DNA of 64,000 bases from Variovorax sp. PAMC28562 (GTDB taxonomy: Bacteria; Pseudomonadota; Gammaproteobacteria; Burkholderiales; Burkholderiaceae_C): the NCBI RefSeq assembly GCF_014303735.1, contig NZ_CP060296.1, positions 1,499,501 to 1,563,500 on the forward strand. Direction: 5' to 3'. Both the position numbers and the translations under genes were made by a program. The first letter of the stretch is position 1. Every line of letters begins with the position of its first letter. The notes under the pieces are model-generated. The model was not told where the DNA came from. It saw only the letters and a list, made by a program, of their open reading frames with translations, and ran no database searches. Below, one piece after another: positions 37,142 through 45,008 of the stretch.

Positions 37142-38429
37142 GAACGAGGTTATACCGGTGGACAACCTGGACAACCTGGACAACCTGGACGACACCATGA
37201 CATTCACGAGCGCAGAGGCGATGCGCAAGGCCGGACCCGCTGAGATCGAGGCCGCGCTCACCCGAGGCCGCACCCAGTTGTTGAGCTTGTTCGACGGTTT
37301 CGAAAGGGGGCTCGGACCGAATGGCCTTCGGATTGCACAGGATGCTGCTGTGAATTTGCCGCTTTGGGAGTTGGGGCACATCGGCTGGTTCGAAGAGTTC
37401 TGGTTGTCGCGCAACACGGAGCGCGGCCTCGGGTTAGCTTGCGATCCTTTCGCACCACGACGCACATCAGTGCTGCCGCGCGCCGATGCGCTCTACGACT
37501 CGTCGAACGTCGCGCATGGCCTGCGCTGGCAACTTGTGCTGCCCGACCCTGCGGCCACGCTCAGCTATCTAACGGCAGTGCGTGAGGCCACACTGACCTT
37601 GCTCCGCGTTTGCAGCACCAAGGAAGAAGACCTGTACTTCTTTCGGCTCGTCCTGTTCCATGAAGACATGCATCGGGAAGCATGGCACTTCATGGCGCAG
37701 CGGCTTGGTATCGATCTTGGCCCTGGCATGACGGGTCGCGCGCCGCGCCCGGCAGTCGCCTCAGGTTCGTGGGACATTCCGGGCGGGCTGCGACATGTCG
37801 GTGTAGACAACGCCGGCTTCGCTTTTGACAACGAACTGTGCGCTGCAAACATCGAAGTGTCTGCGTTCAGCATCGATCGGGCGCCGGTGAAGTGGGACGC
37901 TTTCCTCGCCTTCGTCGACGGCGGCGGCTACACAGATGACAGCACCTGGACGCCGGCTGGTCGCGATTGGCGGCGGCACAGCGGTGCAACGCATCCGCTG
38001 CATCTGCGGCGCGGGCAAAGTGGATGGGAGCGATCTCAGTTTGGTCGTTGGTTACCTGTCGATCCGTTGGCACCGGCCGTGCAAATCACTGCCCATGAGG
38101 CGGAAGCGTGGTGCCGTTGGGCTGGTCGCCGCTTGCCAACCGAGGCCGAATGGGAAACCGCTGCGAAACTGGCTGTTGAGCAGGGAGAAGTCTTCGAATG
38201 GGGTGAGGTTTGGGAGTGGACTACGAGTCCGTTTGAGCCGTATTCGGGGTTCGTCCCGCACCCCTACCGTGACTACTCGCAGCCATGGTTCGATGGCCGG
38301 TCGGTGCTGCGCGGAGGATCGTTCGCGACTGTGCAGCACATGAAGCATCCAAGCTACCGCAACTTCTTTCCAGCGGACCGCAACGATGTGTTCGCGGGGT
38401 TTCGCAGCTGTCCTCAGCGGTCTTGGTGA
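37140..38429 (+). CDS. senA: Selenoneine synthase SenA (EgtB-like, iron-dependent)
   Basis: The 429-residue protein has an N-terminal DinB-like helical domain and a C-terminal formylglycine-generating-enzyme (FGE-sulfatase) domain, as in EgtB. The iron-binding histidines are visible as ELGH (His80) and HEDMH (His174, His178). The C-terminal domain shows RRLPTEAEWE and LRGGSFAT. SenA differs from EgtB by joining hercynine with a SenB-made selenosugar in an oxygen-dependent step that leads to selenoneine. The start at 37140 has AAGGG at 37129-37133 with 6-base spacing. ATG 37197, past the 9-base repeats, is the alternative. Confidence 0.9.
   Translation: MNEVIPVDNLDNLDNLDDTMTFTSAEAMRKAGPAEIEAALTRGRTQLLSLFDGFERGLGPNGLRIAQDAAVNLPLWELGHIGWFEEFWLSRNTERGLGLACDPFAPRRTSVLPRADALYDSSNVAHGLRWQLVLPDPAATLSYLTAVREATLTLLRVCSTKEEDLYFFRLVLFHEDMHREAWHFMAQRLGIDLGPGMTGRAPRPAVASGSWDIPGGLRHVGVDNAGFAFDNELCAANIEVSAFSIDRAPVKWDAFLAFVDGGGYTDDSTWTPAGRDWRRHSGATHPLHLRRGQSGWERSQFGRWLPVDPLAPAVQITAHEAEAWCRWAGRRLPTEAEWETAAKLAVEQGEVFEWGEVWEWTTSPFEPYSGFVPHPYRDYSQPWFDGRSVLRGGSFATVQHMKHPSYRNFFPADRNDVFAGFRSCPQRSW
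37161..37187. repeat. Three tandem copies of GACAACCTG between senB and senA start regions
   Basis: Three perfect 9-base copies run back to back. If senA starts at 37140 they encode DNL repeats and keep the frame; if it starts at 37197 they lie in the shared control region of the divergent pair. The unit is too short for a CRISPR. Confidence 0.85.
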
Positions 38430-38792
38430 AGGCGTGGGTCGTCGACTTCTACCTGAAGGGCATGACGTCGAACCCTTGCCGCGTGACCTCGGTTTGGCGC
38501 GACGTGTCAGCAGGCTGGGAATTCATTCAGGGTACGGTGAGCGCGACGACCGCGGCGCACTTAAGGTGCGCTGAAATACGGACTCCTCGATGGAGAGCGT
38601 TGATTGCGCCGCGCGCTGTTGCTCAGCTGGAGCCCAATGACTGCAGGGGACCCGTTGATTCAGCGGCTGACGCGGCTGCTTGGCAACTCGAAGAGTCTGG
38701 TCCCTCGCGGGCGGCTGCAAGTTCATGAAAAGTGCATCCATCGTCACGATGCAGCCAGATGCCCGGATAGGCCCACCCGCCGCTTGAGACAC
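38430..38792. other. 363-base stretch without a supportable gene
   Basis: Short frames exist on both strands, but none shows a recognisable domain, a convincing start or a good ribosome site. A stem-loop GCGCAC-TTAAG-GTGCGC is at 38555-38571 without a T-run. In particular there is no trace of a selenophosphate synthase (senC/selD) after senA. Confidence 0.6.
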
Positions 38793-39674
38793 TTATCGGC
38801 GGTGGATGGGCAACGTGTTCAGCGGGATGCGCAGGTAAGACACGCCGTTTTCGTCCGCCGGAGGCAGTTGCCCAGCGCGAACATTCACCTGAATCGAGGG
38901 CAAGATTAGCGTCGGCACTTCTAGCGTGGCGTCGCGTGCCTGCCGCATCGCGACGAACTCGTCTTCGGTGATGCCGTCGCGCACATGGATGTTCAGGGCT
39001 TTCTGCTCGGCCACCGTCGTTTGCCAGTGGGCAGGCCGCGAAGCCGGCGGGTAGTCATGACAGACATACATCGTAGTCTCGGGAGGCAGGGCCAGAAGGC
39101 GGTGCATCGAGCGGTACAGCTGGTGTGCTTCCCCGCCGGGGAAGTCGGCGCGAGCGCTGCCGACGTCAGGCATGAAAAGCGTGTCGCCGACGAAGACTGA
39201 ATCGTCGATGAGGTAGGCCATGTCGGCCGGGGTATGACCGGGCACCAGCATCGCCGTGGCCTCGACCTCGCCGATCCGAAACGTTTCACCGTCTTTGAAC
39301 AGGTGGTCGAACTGGCTACCGTCGGGAAGGAAGCTTCGCTCCAGGTTGTAGAGCTTCTTGAAGGTGGCCTGCACCGTCCGAATGTTTTCGCCGATGGCGA
39401 TGCGGCCACCGACGCGCTGCTGCAGGTAGCGCGCACCGGACAAATGGTCCGCGTGCGCGTGGGTCTCGAGAATCCAGTCGACATGGAGCGCGTGTTCGAC
39501 GACATAGGCCAGCACCTGATCCGCCGAGGTGGTGCTGGTGTGGCCCGATTTGAAGTCGTAGTCGAGCACCGGGTCGATGACCGCAGCTCGCAGCGTGGCA
39601 GGGTCCCACACAACATAGGTCACTGTCCAGGTCTTCGGGTCGAAGAAGGCTTGTGTCGTGATTCGAGCGTTCAT
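38793..39674 (-). CDS. Metallo-beta-lactamase-fold hydrolase, persulfide-dioxygenase-like (Blh type)
   Basis: The 293-residue protein has the MBL motif ETHAHADHLSG. Further metal-site segments are VPGHTPADMAYL, VFVGDTLFMPDVG and VCHDYPP. It resembles the ETHE1/Blh group that oxidises glutathione persulfide to sulfite. Its divergent neighbour is a BigR/SqrR-like ArsR repressor, and a palindrome lies in the gap between them, matching the bigR-blh sulfide-detoxification arrangement. The ATG at 39674 is chosen from the family N-terminus (ITTQAFFDPKTWTVTYVV); the longer frame crosses the operator. Confidence 0.9.
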   Translation of the reverse strand: MNARITTQAFFDPKTWTVTYVVWDPATLRAAVIDPVLDYDFKSGHTSTTSADQVLAYVVEHALHVDWILETHAHADHLSGARYLQQRVGGRIAIGENIRTVQATFKKLYNLERSFLPDGSQFDHLFKDGETFRIGEVEATAMLVPGHTPADMAYLIDDSVFVGDTLFMPDVGSARADFPGGEAHQLYRSMHRLLALPPETTMYVCHDYPPASRPAHWQTTVAEQKALNIHVRDGITEDEFVAMRQARDATLEVPTLILPSIQVNVRAGQLPPADENGVSYLRIPLNTLPIHRR

Positions 39675-39714
39675 AGTGAACTCCGATTTTGGTTGTCGAT
39701 ATATTGAAGTATAG

Positions 39715-39730
39715 TATATGTATACATATA
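39715..39730. promoter_or_regulatory. Perfect 16-base palindrome, likely ArsR/BigR operator
   Basis: TATATGTATACATATA is its own reverse complement and stands in an AT-rich island inside otherwise G+C-rich DNA. It lies 41 bases upstream of the hydrolase start and 57 bases upstream of the ArsR start. Operators of BigR-type repressors are AT-rich palindromes in just this position. Confidence 0.78.
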
Positions 39731-39786
39731 ATGAAGAGAACCGATTGACCTGCTGTCCGCTCAACTTACTGCTGCACTGACGCTCC

Positions 39787-40110
39787 ATGAAGCGCCCGAA
39801 AACCGTCATCGATCCCGAAGTCCTGCGCCATGCCGCAGACGAGGCTGTCAGCGCCCTCAAGCTGCTGGCCAACGTCGAGCGCATGCTGCTGCTGTGCCAG
39901 CTTTCGCAAAGCGAGATGTGCGTCAGTGAACTCGAAGAACATCTGGAAATCCGTCAACCAACGCTTTCACAGCAGCTCGGCGTTCTGCGCACAGAGGGGG
40001 TTGTCAGTACGCGCCGTCAGGGCAAGAACATTTTCTATAGCGTCGCCGATCCAAACCTGCTCGAGATCCTGGCTGTGCTCTACCGGCTCTACTGTCCCAA
40101 GGAACAATGA
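39787..40110 (+). CDS. ArsR-family persulfide-sensing repressor (BigR/SqrR-like)
   Basis: The 107-residue winged-helix protein shows the ArsR layout: ALKLLANVERMLLLCQLSQSEMCVSELEE, then the recognition helix in RQPTLSQQLGVLRTEGVVSTRRQGK. Cys37 and Cys103 are 66 residues apart. That is the same spacing as the redox pair of SqrR (41/107) and BigR (42/108), which forms a disulfide or polysulfide bridge on persulfide exposure and frees the DNA. Cys45 is an extra. It overlaps the first transporter gene by 4 bases and should repress that operon and the divergent hydrolase. Confidence 0.92.
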   Translation: MKRPKTVIDPEVLRHAADEAVSALKLLANVERMLLLCQLSQSEMCVSELEEHLEIRQPTLSQQLGVLRTEGVVSTRRQGKNIFYSVADPNLLEILAVLYRLYCPKEQ

Positions 40111-40544
40111 TGTCCATCGCCTGGAATGAATTCACCCCCTGGTCCGCCTTGGCCGGAGGGATGCTCATAGGTCTGGCCGCGGCGATGTTCGTGCTGCTTA
40201 ACGGCCGCATCGCCGGTATCAGTGGCGTCATCGGCGGGCTGTTCAAGCCGAACAAGGGCGACCTGGCCTGGCGTGCCGCATTCGTGCTGGGCCTCGTGGG
40301 TGCGCCCTGGGTCTATGAGTTGCTCGCGGCGCTTCCCCGACCCCGAATCGATGCGTCTTTTGGTGCTTTGGTGATCGCCGGCCTGCTGGTGGGTGTGGGC
40401 ACTCGGTACGGGTCGGGTTGCACCAGTGGACATGGCGTGTGCGGGTTGGCGCGTTTGTCGCCGAGATCGATGGTCGCCACTGGGGCCTTCATGGTCGCTG
40501 GCTTCGCGACCGTGTTCATCATCCGCCATTGGCTTGGCATCTGA
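40107..40544 (+). CDS. YeeE/YedE-family half-transporter, first subunit
   Basis: The 145-residue protein has about four membrane helices and the family motif YGSGCTSGHGVCGLARLSPRS with the substrate-relaying Cys. Full-length YeeE imports thiosulfate; pairs of half-size proteins (with the DUF6691 partner that follows) accompany bigR-type sulfide operons. The likely substrate is thiosulfate or a related sulfur species. The ATG overlaps the repressor stop (ATGA). Confidence 0.9.
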   Translation: MMSIAWNEFTPWSALAGGMLIGLAAAMFVLLNGRIAGISGVIGGLFKPNKGDLAWRAAFVLGLVGAPWVYELLAALPRPRIDASFGALVIAGLLVGVGTRYGSGCTSGHGVCGLARLSPRSMVATGAFMVAGFATVFIIRHWLGI

Positions 40545-40555
40545 GGAGACATTGA

Positions 40556-40993
40556 ATGACGGTTTTTACATCGTTGCTGGCCGGCCTCGTCTTCGGACTT
40601 GGCCTCATCGTGTCTGGCATGGCTAATCCGGCCAAGGTGCTGGGCTTCCTGGACCTGGGTGGCGCCTGGGACCCTTCGCTGGCCTTTGTGATGGCGGGCG
40701 CGATTGCCGTCGGAGCGCTGGCGTTCGCGATGGCCAGGAAGCGCACCGTGTCATTCCTCGGTGCGCCGATGAAGTTGCCCACGTCGCGCGAGATCGACAG
40801 TCGTCTGCTGATCGGCAGCGTCGTATTCGGTATCGGATGGGGTGTCGCCGGTTTCTGCCCCGGCCCCGGTCTGGTCGCACTGGGAATGGGCGAGGTCAAG
40901 GCGCTTGTCTTCGTAGCGGCGATGCTAGTGGGCATGGGCGCCTTCGAACTGCTCGAGCGGCGCAAGCAGCCTGCCGGCGTTCGACCCGCCTGA
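40556..40993 (+). CDS. YeeE/YedE-family half-transporter, second subunit (DUF6691)
   Basis: The 145-residue membrane protein begins VFTSLLAGLVFGLGLIVSGMANPAKVLGFLD and holds the second conserved motif GVAGFCPGPGLVALG with its Cys. Together with the preceding protein it should rebuild one YeeE-like pore from two halves. It follows 11 bases after the first half, with GAGGAG in the spacer as ribosome site. Confidence 0.9.
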   Translation: MTVFTSLLAGLVFGLGLIVSGMANPAKVLGFLDLGGAWDPSLAFVMAGAIAVGALAFAMARKRTVSFLGAPMKLPTSREIDSRLLIGSVVFGIGWGVAGFCPGPGLVALGMGEVKALVFVAAMLVGMGAFELLERRKQPAGVRPA

Positions 40994-41002
40994 GTCAGAG
41001 CG

Positions 41003-41363
41003 ATGTCCGCCGTCCTGGCTTGGCTGAGTACTCTGGTGACCATCGCAGTGTTGGTGGCGTACGAGACGGTGCTCATGGTCGCGCAGCGACGCCGCCCCGA
41101 GCGCATGGCACGCAGCGCGCATGCGGCGCTGCGGGAAGACTGGTTCATTGCCGTGTCGCAGAACCCTGGCTCGGAGATCCTCGCGGTGCAGACGCTGCGA
41201 AACATCGCTGATGTCGGCGACCATGACGGCATCGACAGCGATGCTTGGATTGATCGGCACTGTCACTCTTGCTGCACCCTCACTGCATGCGGGCTTGGAT
41301 GAAGCGGCGATGCTGCCGAGCCTGACTCCGAAGCTGGTGCTCGAGCTCCTGTTGCTACCTTGA
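41003..41363 (+). pseudogene. DUF599 membrane-protein gene, frameshifted and truncated
   Basis: The first frame (from ATG 41003) reads like DUF599: LAWLSTLVTIAVLVAYETVLM, RSAHAALREDWFIAVSQ, GSEILAVQTLRN. From about 41204 the match continues in another frame: SLMSATMTASTAMLGLIGT, TLAAPSLHA. One extra A at 41204 restores the continuity if removed. The second frame stops at 41361-41363, well short of the roughly 230-residue family length, so the gene is broken twice. It sits 9 bases after the sulfur-transporter operon. Confidence 0.78.
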
Positions 41364-41447
41364 GCCGATGAACTGCACACCCCTTTGACAACGTCGGTCC
41401 CCTCGGCTTGCCTGCCTGCATGCATGCAAGTTCTGAGAAGATTGCCT

Positions 41448-42176
41448 ATGGCTTATCAATTGCATTACTGGCCGACCATTCAGGGCCGCGGTGAGTTCGT
41501 GCGACTGGCGCTCGAAGCTGCCGGCGCCGAGTACGTCGACGTCGCGCGTCAATCGCCTGCGAAGGGCGTCGGCGAAGCGGCGCTGAGGCACAGCCTGCAA
41601 GATCCGAAGAATCCGCGCGCATCGTTCGCGCCGCCGTTCCTTGTCGATGGCGAAGTTGTGGTCGGGCAAACGGCCGCCGTCCTTCTATACCTCGGGTCGC
41701 GGCTCGGTCTCGCGGGCGCGGGCGAGGTCGATGGCCTGTGGACGCACCAGTTGCAATTGACCATCGCCGACGCGGTGGCCGAGGCGCACGACACGCACCA
41801 TCCGATCTCGGTCGATGCCTACTACGACGACCAGCGTGCTGCCGCCTTGGAGCGCGCCAAGGCTTTTCGGGAAGAGCGCATGCCGAAGTTCCTGGGATGG
41901 TTCGAGCAGATCTTGCAGCGCAATCCGGCTGGCGATCTGCATCTGGTTGGCAGTGCGCTCACTTACGCGGACCTGTCGCTGTTCCAATTGGTCGCCGGTC
42001 TGCGCTATGCGTTTCCTAAGGCCACTGCACGCGTGCTGGCCGACACGCCTCTCGTTGCCAAGCTTCACGGCAATGTGAGTCGCCGCGAGCGGGTGCATGC
42101 CTATCTGCAGAGTCCGCGCCGCATTGCCTTCAACGAAGAGGGCATCTTCAGGCACTACCCGGAACTTGACGGCTAA
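41448..42176 (+). CDS. Glutathione S-transferase family protein
   Basis: The 242-residue protein has an N-terminal thioredoxin-like GST domain (MAYQLHYWPTIQGRGEFVRLALEAAG, with Tyr8 a candidate catalytic residue; QTAAVLLYLGSRLGL) and an all-helical C-terminal domain (LVGSALTYADLSLFQLVAGL). The form resembles the sigma/pi-type GSTs. It likely conjugates glutathione to electrophiles. The ATG at 41448 matches the family start. The end overlaps rsmI, on the other strand, by 4 bases. Confidence 0.92.
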   Translation: MAYQLHYWPTIQGRGEFVRLALEAAGAEYVDVARQSPAKGVGEAALRHSLQDPKNPRASFAPPFLVDGEVVVGQTAAVLLYLGSRLGLAGAGEVDGLWTHQLQLTIADAVAEAHDTHHPISVDAYYDDQRAAALERAKAFREERMPKFLGWFEQILQRNPAGDLHLVGSALTYADLSLFQLVAGLRYAFPKATARVLADTPLVAKLHGNVSRRERVHAYLQSPRRIAFNEEGIFRHYPELDG

Positions 42177-43159
42177 TCGTTCGGCTCGTCGTGGAGATCG
42201 CTGTTCGTGTGGTGGTCGCCATCATTTTTGCTCCCGTCTTTGCGGATGCGCAGCGCAGTGTCGTAGAGCGCGTTGCGCGGCGCGCCGCTTATCTCCGCGG
42301 CGAGGCGCACGGCGGTCTTCACCGGCAGCTCTTCGAGCAGCAGTCGCAGCACACGTTCGCCTTCCGCGCCATCATCGACAGCGACTGCCATCGGATGCAA
42401 AGCGAGTGCGAATTCCCCGCGCGTGCGGTCTCGTCCCGCGGTGAACCACGCCGGTAGCTCGCTGGCAGCCAGGGTAACGATCTCTTCGAATTGCTTGGTC
42501 AGTTCACGACCGATAGTGATCCGCCGGTCGCCCAGCACGGTCAGCGCTCTGGCCACGGCTTCGATGCGGTGCGGTGCTTCGAGCAAGACGACAGCGCGCG
42601 GTTCCAACGCGAGCGCTTGCACGGTCGTGTCGCGTTCGCCAGCCTTGCTTGGCAGAAAGCCCGCGAAGACGAAAGCGCTGCTGTCGTCACCACCCGCGAC
42701 GAGACCCGCAGCGCTGATCAGCGTGGTAACGGCGCTCGCGCCCGGCAAGGGAAGCACGCGAAGCCCGGCTGCGCGCACGGCAGCCACCAGCCGCGCGCCG
42801 GGATCGCTCACGCCCGGCGTGCCGGCGTCGCTTACGTACGCGATGCGTTCGCCTTGAGACAGGCGTGCGATGACGCCCTGCGCCCCTTCGGCTTCGTTGT
42901 GCTGGTGCAGCGCGAGCAGCTGGCCGCCAGGTCGGTCGATGCCATAGGCCCGCAACAAGCTTTGCGTATGCCGAGTGTCTTCGCAGGCGACAGCGTCGAC
43001 CATCTGCAAAACATGCAGCGCGCGCAACGTGATGTCGGCAAGGTTGCCGATCGGCGTAGCGACGACGTAGAGCGTGCTCTGGGGATAATCCTGCCTGCCC
43101 GCGGCATCGCCAGCGGCCGAGAGGGCTGCGCCGAACGACGCGGCGGTGATTGAAGCCAA
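42173..43159 (-). CDS. rsmI: 16S rRNA (cytidine-1402-2'-O)-methyltransferase RsmI
   Basis: The 328-residue protein has the tetrapyrrole-methylase-fold signatures of RsmI: LYVVATPIGNLADITLRAL, VACEDTRHTQSLLRAYGI, YVSDAGTPGVSDPG, LPGASAVTTLISAAG and FAGFLPSK. It methylates C1402 of 16S rRNA using S-adenosylmethionine. The start is a TTG at 43157-43159, supported by GGAGA at 43165-43169; no ATG is present between the upstream yraN start and the conserved region. It is divergent from yraN, a conserved order. Confidence 0.94.
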   Translation of the reverse strand: MASITAASFGAALSAAGDAAGRQDYPQSTLYVVATPIGNLADITLRALHVLQMVDAVACEDTRHTQSLLRAYGIDRPGGQLLALHQHNEAEGAQGVIARLSQGERIAYVSDAGTPGVSDPGARLVAAVRAAGLRVLPLPGASAVTTLISAAGLVAGGDDSSAFVFAGFLPSKAGERDTTVQALALEPRAVVLLEAPHRIEAVARALTVLGDRRITIGRELTKQFEEIVTLAASELPAWFTAGRDRTRGEFALALHPMAVAVDDGAEGERVLRLLLEELPVKTAVRLAAEISGAPRNALYDTALRIRKDGSKNDGDHHTNSDLHDEPND

Positions 43160-43192
43160 TGGTTTCTCCGGGACAACAACAGGATCGCAGGG

Positions 43193-43564
43193 ATGGCGAC
43201 AACTAAAACCACCAAGCAGCGTGGCGATGCAGCCGAAGACGCCGCGCTCGAACACCTGCAGGACGCCGGACTGGTACCGATCGCCCGCAATTATCGAACG
43301 CCGGGTCGCGGCGGCGGCGAGATCGATTTGATCATGCGCGATCCACGCGACGGCACACTGGTGTTCGTGGAGGTGCGGCAGCGAGCGAGCGGTACGCATG
43401 GCGGCGCCGGCGGCAGCATCACCGGCGTCAAGCAGCGCCGCATCATCTTCGCCGCGCGCCACTACCTCAGCCGGCTGCGCACACTGCCGCCGTGCCGGTT
43501 CGATGTGGTGCTGGTCGAGGAAAAAATCGAGTGGCTGCAAGCCGCCTTCGACGCGGGTCACTAA
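43193..43564 (+). CDS. yraN: YraN-family (UPF0102) endonuclease-like protein
   Basis: The 123-residue protein has the YraN core QRGDAAEDAALEHLQDAGL, ARNYRTPGRGGGEIDLIMRD, TLVFVEVRQR, which is a PD-(D/E)xK nuclease-like fold with GEIDLI and VEV. Its exact substrate is unknown; a Holliday-junction-resolvase-like activity has been suggested for relatives. It stands between rsmI and diaA, as in many proteobacteria. Confidence 0.93.
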   Translation: MATTKTTKQRGDAAEDAALEHLQDAGLVPIARNYRTPGRGGGEIDLIMRDPRDGTLVFVEVRQRASGTHGGAGGSITGVKQRRIIFAARHYLSRLRTLPPCRFDVVLVEEKIEWLQAAFDAGH

Positions 43565-43612
43565 TGGATCGAACGATTTGTTGCAGTGCCTGTCGCTATC
43601 ATCCGACCCCAA

Positions 43613-44221
43613 ATGCTTGAGCAACGGATACAGCAGCACTTCATCGACAGCGCCGACCTCAAATACCAGGCGGGCCCGGCGCTTAGCAAACCGATTTCGC
43701 AAGCGATGCAGGCGCTGCTGGCCTGCGTGACCAGCGGCGGCAAGGTGCTGACCTGTGGCTCCGGCGTGTCGGGGCTGCTGGCAGCGCAGTTCGCTGCTCA
43801 CTTCGTCGGCCGGTTCGAGCGCGAGCGACCCGAGCTCGCCGCCATCGCCTTGCCCGGCGACGCCACCGATCCGGCGGCCGACACGCCTGGCGCCATCGAC
43901 AGCGACCGCTTTGCGCGCCAGGTGCGGGCGCTAGGCCACGCTGGCGATGTTTTGCTGGTGCTGAGCGCCAGCGGCCAGTCGTCCGCGGTGCTGGCGGCGG
44001 TCACGGCGGCGCATGCGCGGGACATGACCGTCGTTGCGCTGTTGGGCCATGCGGCCGGCAGTGGCGGCGCCATCGGCCGCGCATTGCGCGAAACAGACGT
44101 ACAGGTCACGGTGCCGCACGAACGGGCGGCACGCATCCACGAAGTCCACCTCCTCGCGCTGCATTGCCTGTGCGACGGAGTGGACGCCCAATTACTCGGA
44201 GAACAGGAAGGTTCCACATGA
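43613..44221 (+). CDS. diaA: DiaA-like SIS-domain protein
   Basis: The 202-residue protein carries one SIS (sugar isomerase) domain: GGKVLTCGSGVSGLLAAQFAAHFVGRFERERP, LVLSASGQSSAVLAAVTAAHARDMTVVAL, EVHLLALHCLCDGVD. The gene order yraN-diaA-dolP identifies it with DiaA, which binds DnaA and helps timely replication start in E. coli; relatives such as GmhA are sugar isomerases. The ATG at 43613 is chosen from the DiaA N-terminus over an upstream GTG. Confidence 0.88.
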   Translation: MLEQRIQQHFIDSADLKYQAGPALSKPISQAMQALLACVTSGGKVLTCGSGVSGLLAAQFAAHFVGRFERERPELAAIALPGDATDPAADTPGAIDSDRFARQVRALGHAGDVLLVLSASGQSSAVLAAVTAAHARDMTVVALLGHAAGSGGAIGRALRETDVQVTVPHERAARIHEVHLLALHCLCDGVDAQLLGEQEGST

Positions 44222-44991
44222 CGATTCCAACGACATCGACCCGCAGCATCGCCACCGCGATGGCCGCACTCACGCTGGGCGCCGCCTTGGTGGCTGGCCT
44301 TTCCGGCTGCGTGCCGCTGGTCATCGGCGGAGCCGCGGCGGCCGGTGCCGGCCTGGTCGCGACCGATCGCCGCAGTTCCGGCGCCCAGCTGGACGACCAG
44401 GGCATCGAGCTTCGCGGCGCCGCACGCATCCGCGAGATCGCGAACGACGACATGAACGTCACGCTGGTGAGTTTCAACCGGCAGGTGCTGATGGTCGGTA
44501 CCGTCGGCAGCGAGGCCGACAAGCGTCGTGCCGAAGAGGTCTTGCGACGCGTCGACAACGTACGGTCGGTAGTGAATGAACTCGTGGTCGGCCCGTCGAG
44601 CTCGTTCCCGCAGCGTTCCAACGACACCTACATCACCGGCAAGGTCAAGGCATCGTTGCTCGACGCCAAGGACATCTTCGCCAACTCGTTCAAGATCGTG
44701 ACCGAGCGCGGCACCGTGTACATCATGGGCATCGCGACCCGTCGAGAGACCGATCGCGCGACAGACATCACGCGCGGCGTTTCGGGCGTGGACCGCGTCG
44801 TGCGCGTCGTCGAAATCGTCAGCGACGCGGAATTGGCGAACCAGGTCCGTGCAAACGGTGCACCGGCGCCGGTGTCCTCGCCGTCCTCCAGCGTCGCGCC
44901 GGCTCCGACCTCACGCTCGAACGTCCCGCTGCCCCCGATGGAGCCGATGCCTGCGCCGAGCGGCGGTATTAGCACCACGCCGGTCCGCTAG
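44218..44991 (+). CDS. dolP: BON-domain outer-membrane lipoprotein (DolP/YraP-like)
   Basis: The 257-residue protein has a lipobox (VAGLSGC), a small Gly/Ala helix and two BON domains (about 55-130 and 140-210; LVSFNRQVLMVGTVGSEADKRRAEEV and FKIVTERGTVYIMGIATRRETDRATDI). A Pro/Ser tail ends it. DolP sits in the outer membrane and supports envelope integrity. Its ATG overlaps the diaA stop (ATGA), fixing the start; the Pro-rich tail is longer than in E. coli. Confidence 0.9.
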   Translation: MTIPTTSTRSIATAMAALTLGAALVAGLSGCVPLVIGGAAAAGAGLVATDRRSSGAQLDDQGIELRGAARIREIANDDMNVTLVSFNRQVLMVGTVGSEADKRRAEEVLRRVDNVRSVVNELVVGPSSSFPQRSNDTYITGKVKASLLDAKDIFANSFKIVTERGTVYIMGIATRRETDRATDITRGVSGVDRVVRVVEIVSDAELANQVRANGAPAPVSSPSSSVAPAPTSRSNVPLPPMEPMPAPSGGISTTPVR

Positions 44992-45008
44992 CAGAGGGAG
45001 CGCAGTTC

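Noticed and set aside
37161..37187. Direct repeats considered as a CRISPR-like array
   Set aside because: The unit is 9 bases with no spacers.
38430..38792. Short open frames after senA considered as a senC or selD remnant
   Set aside because: No selenophosphate synthase motif can be seen in any frame.
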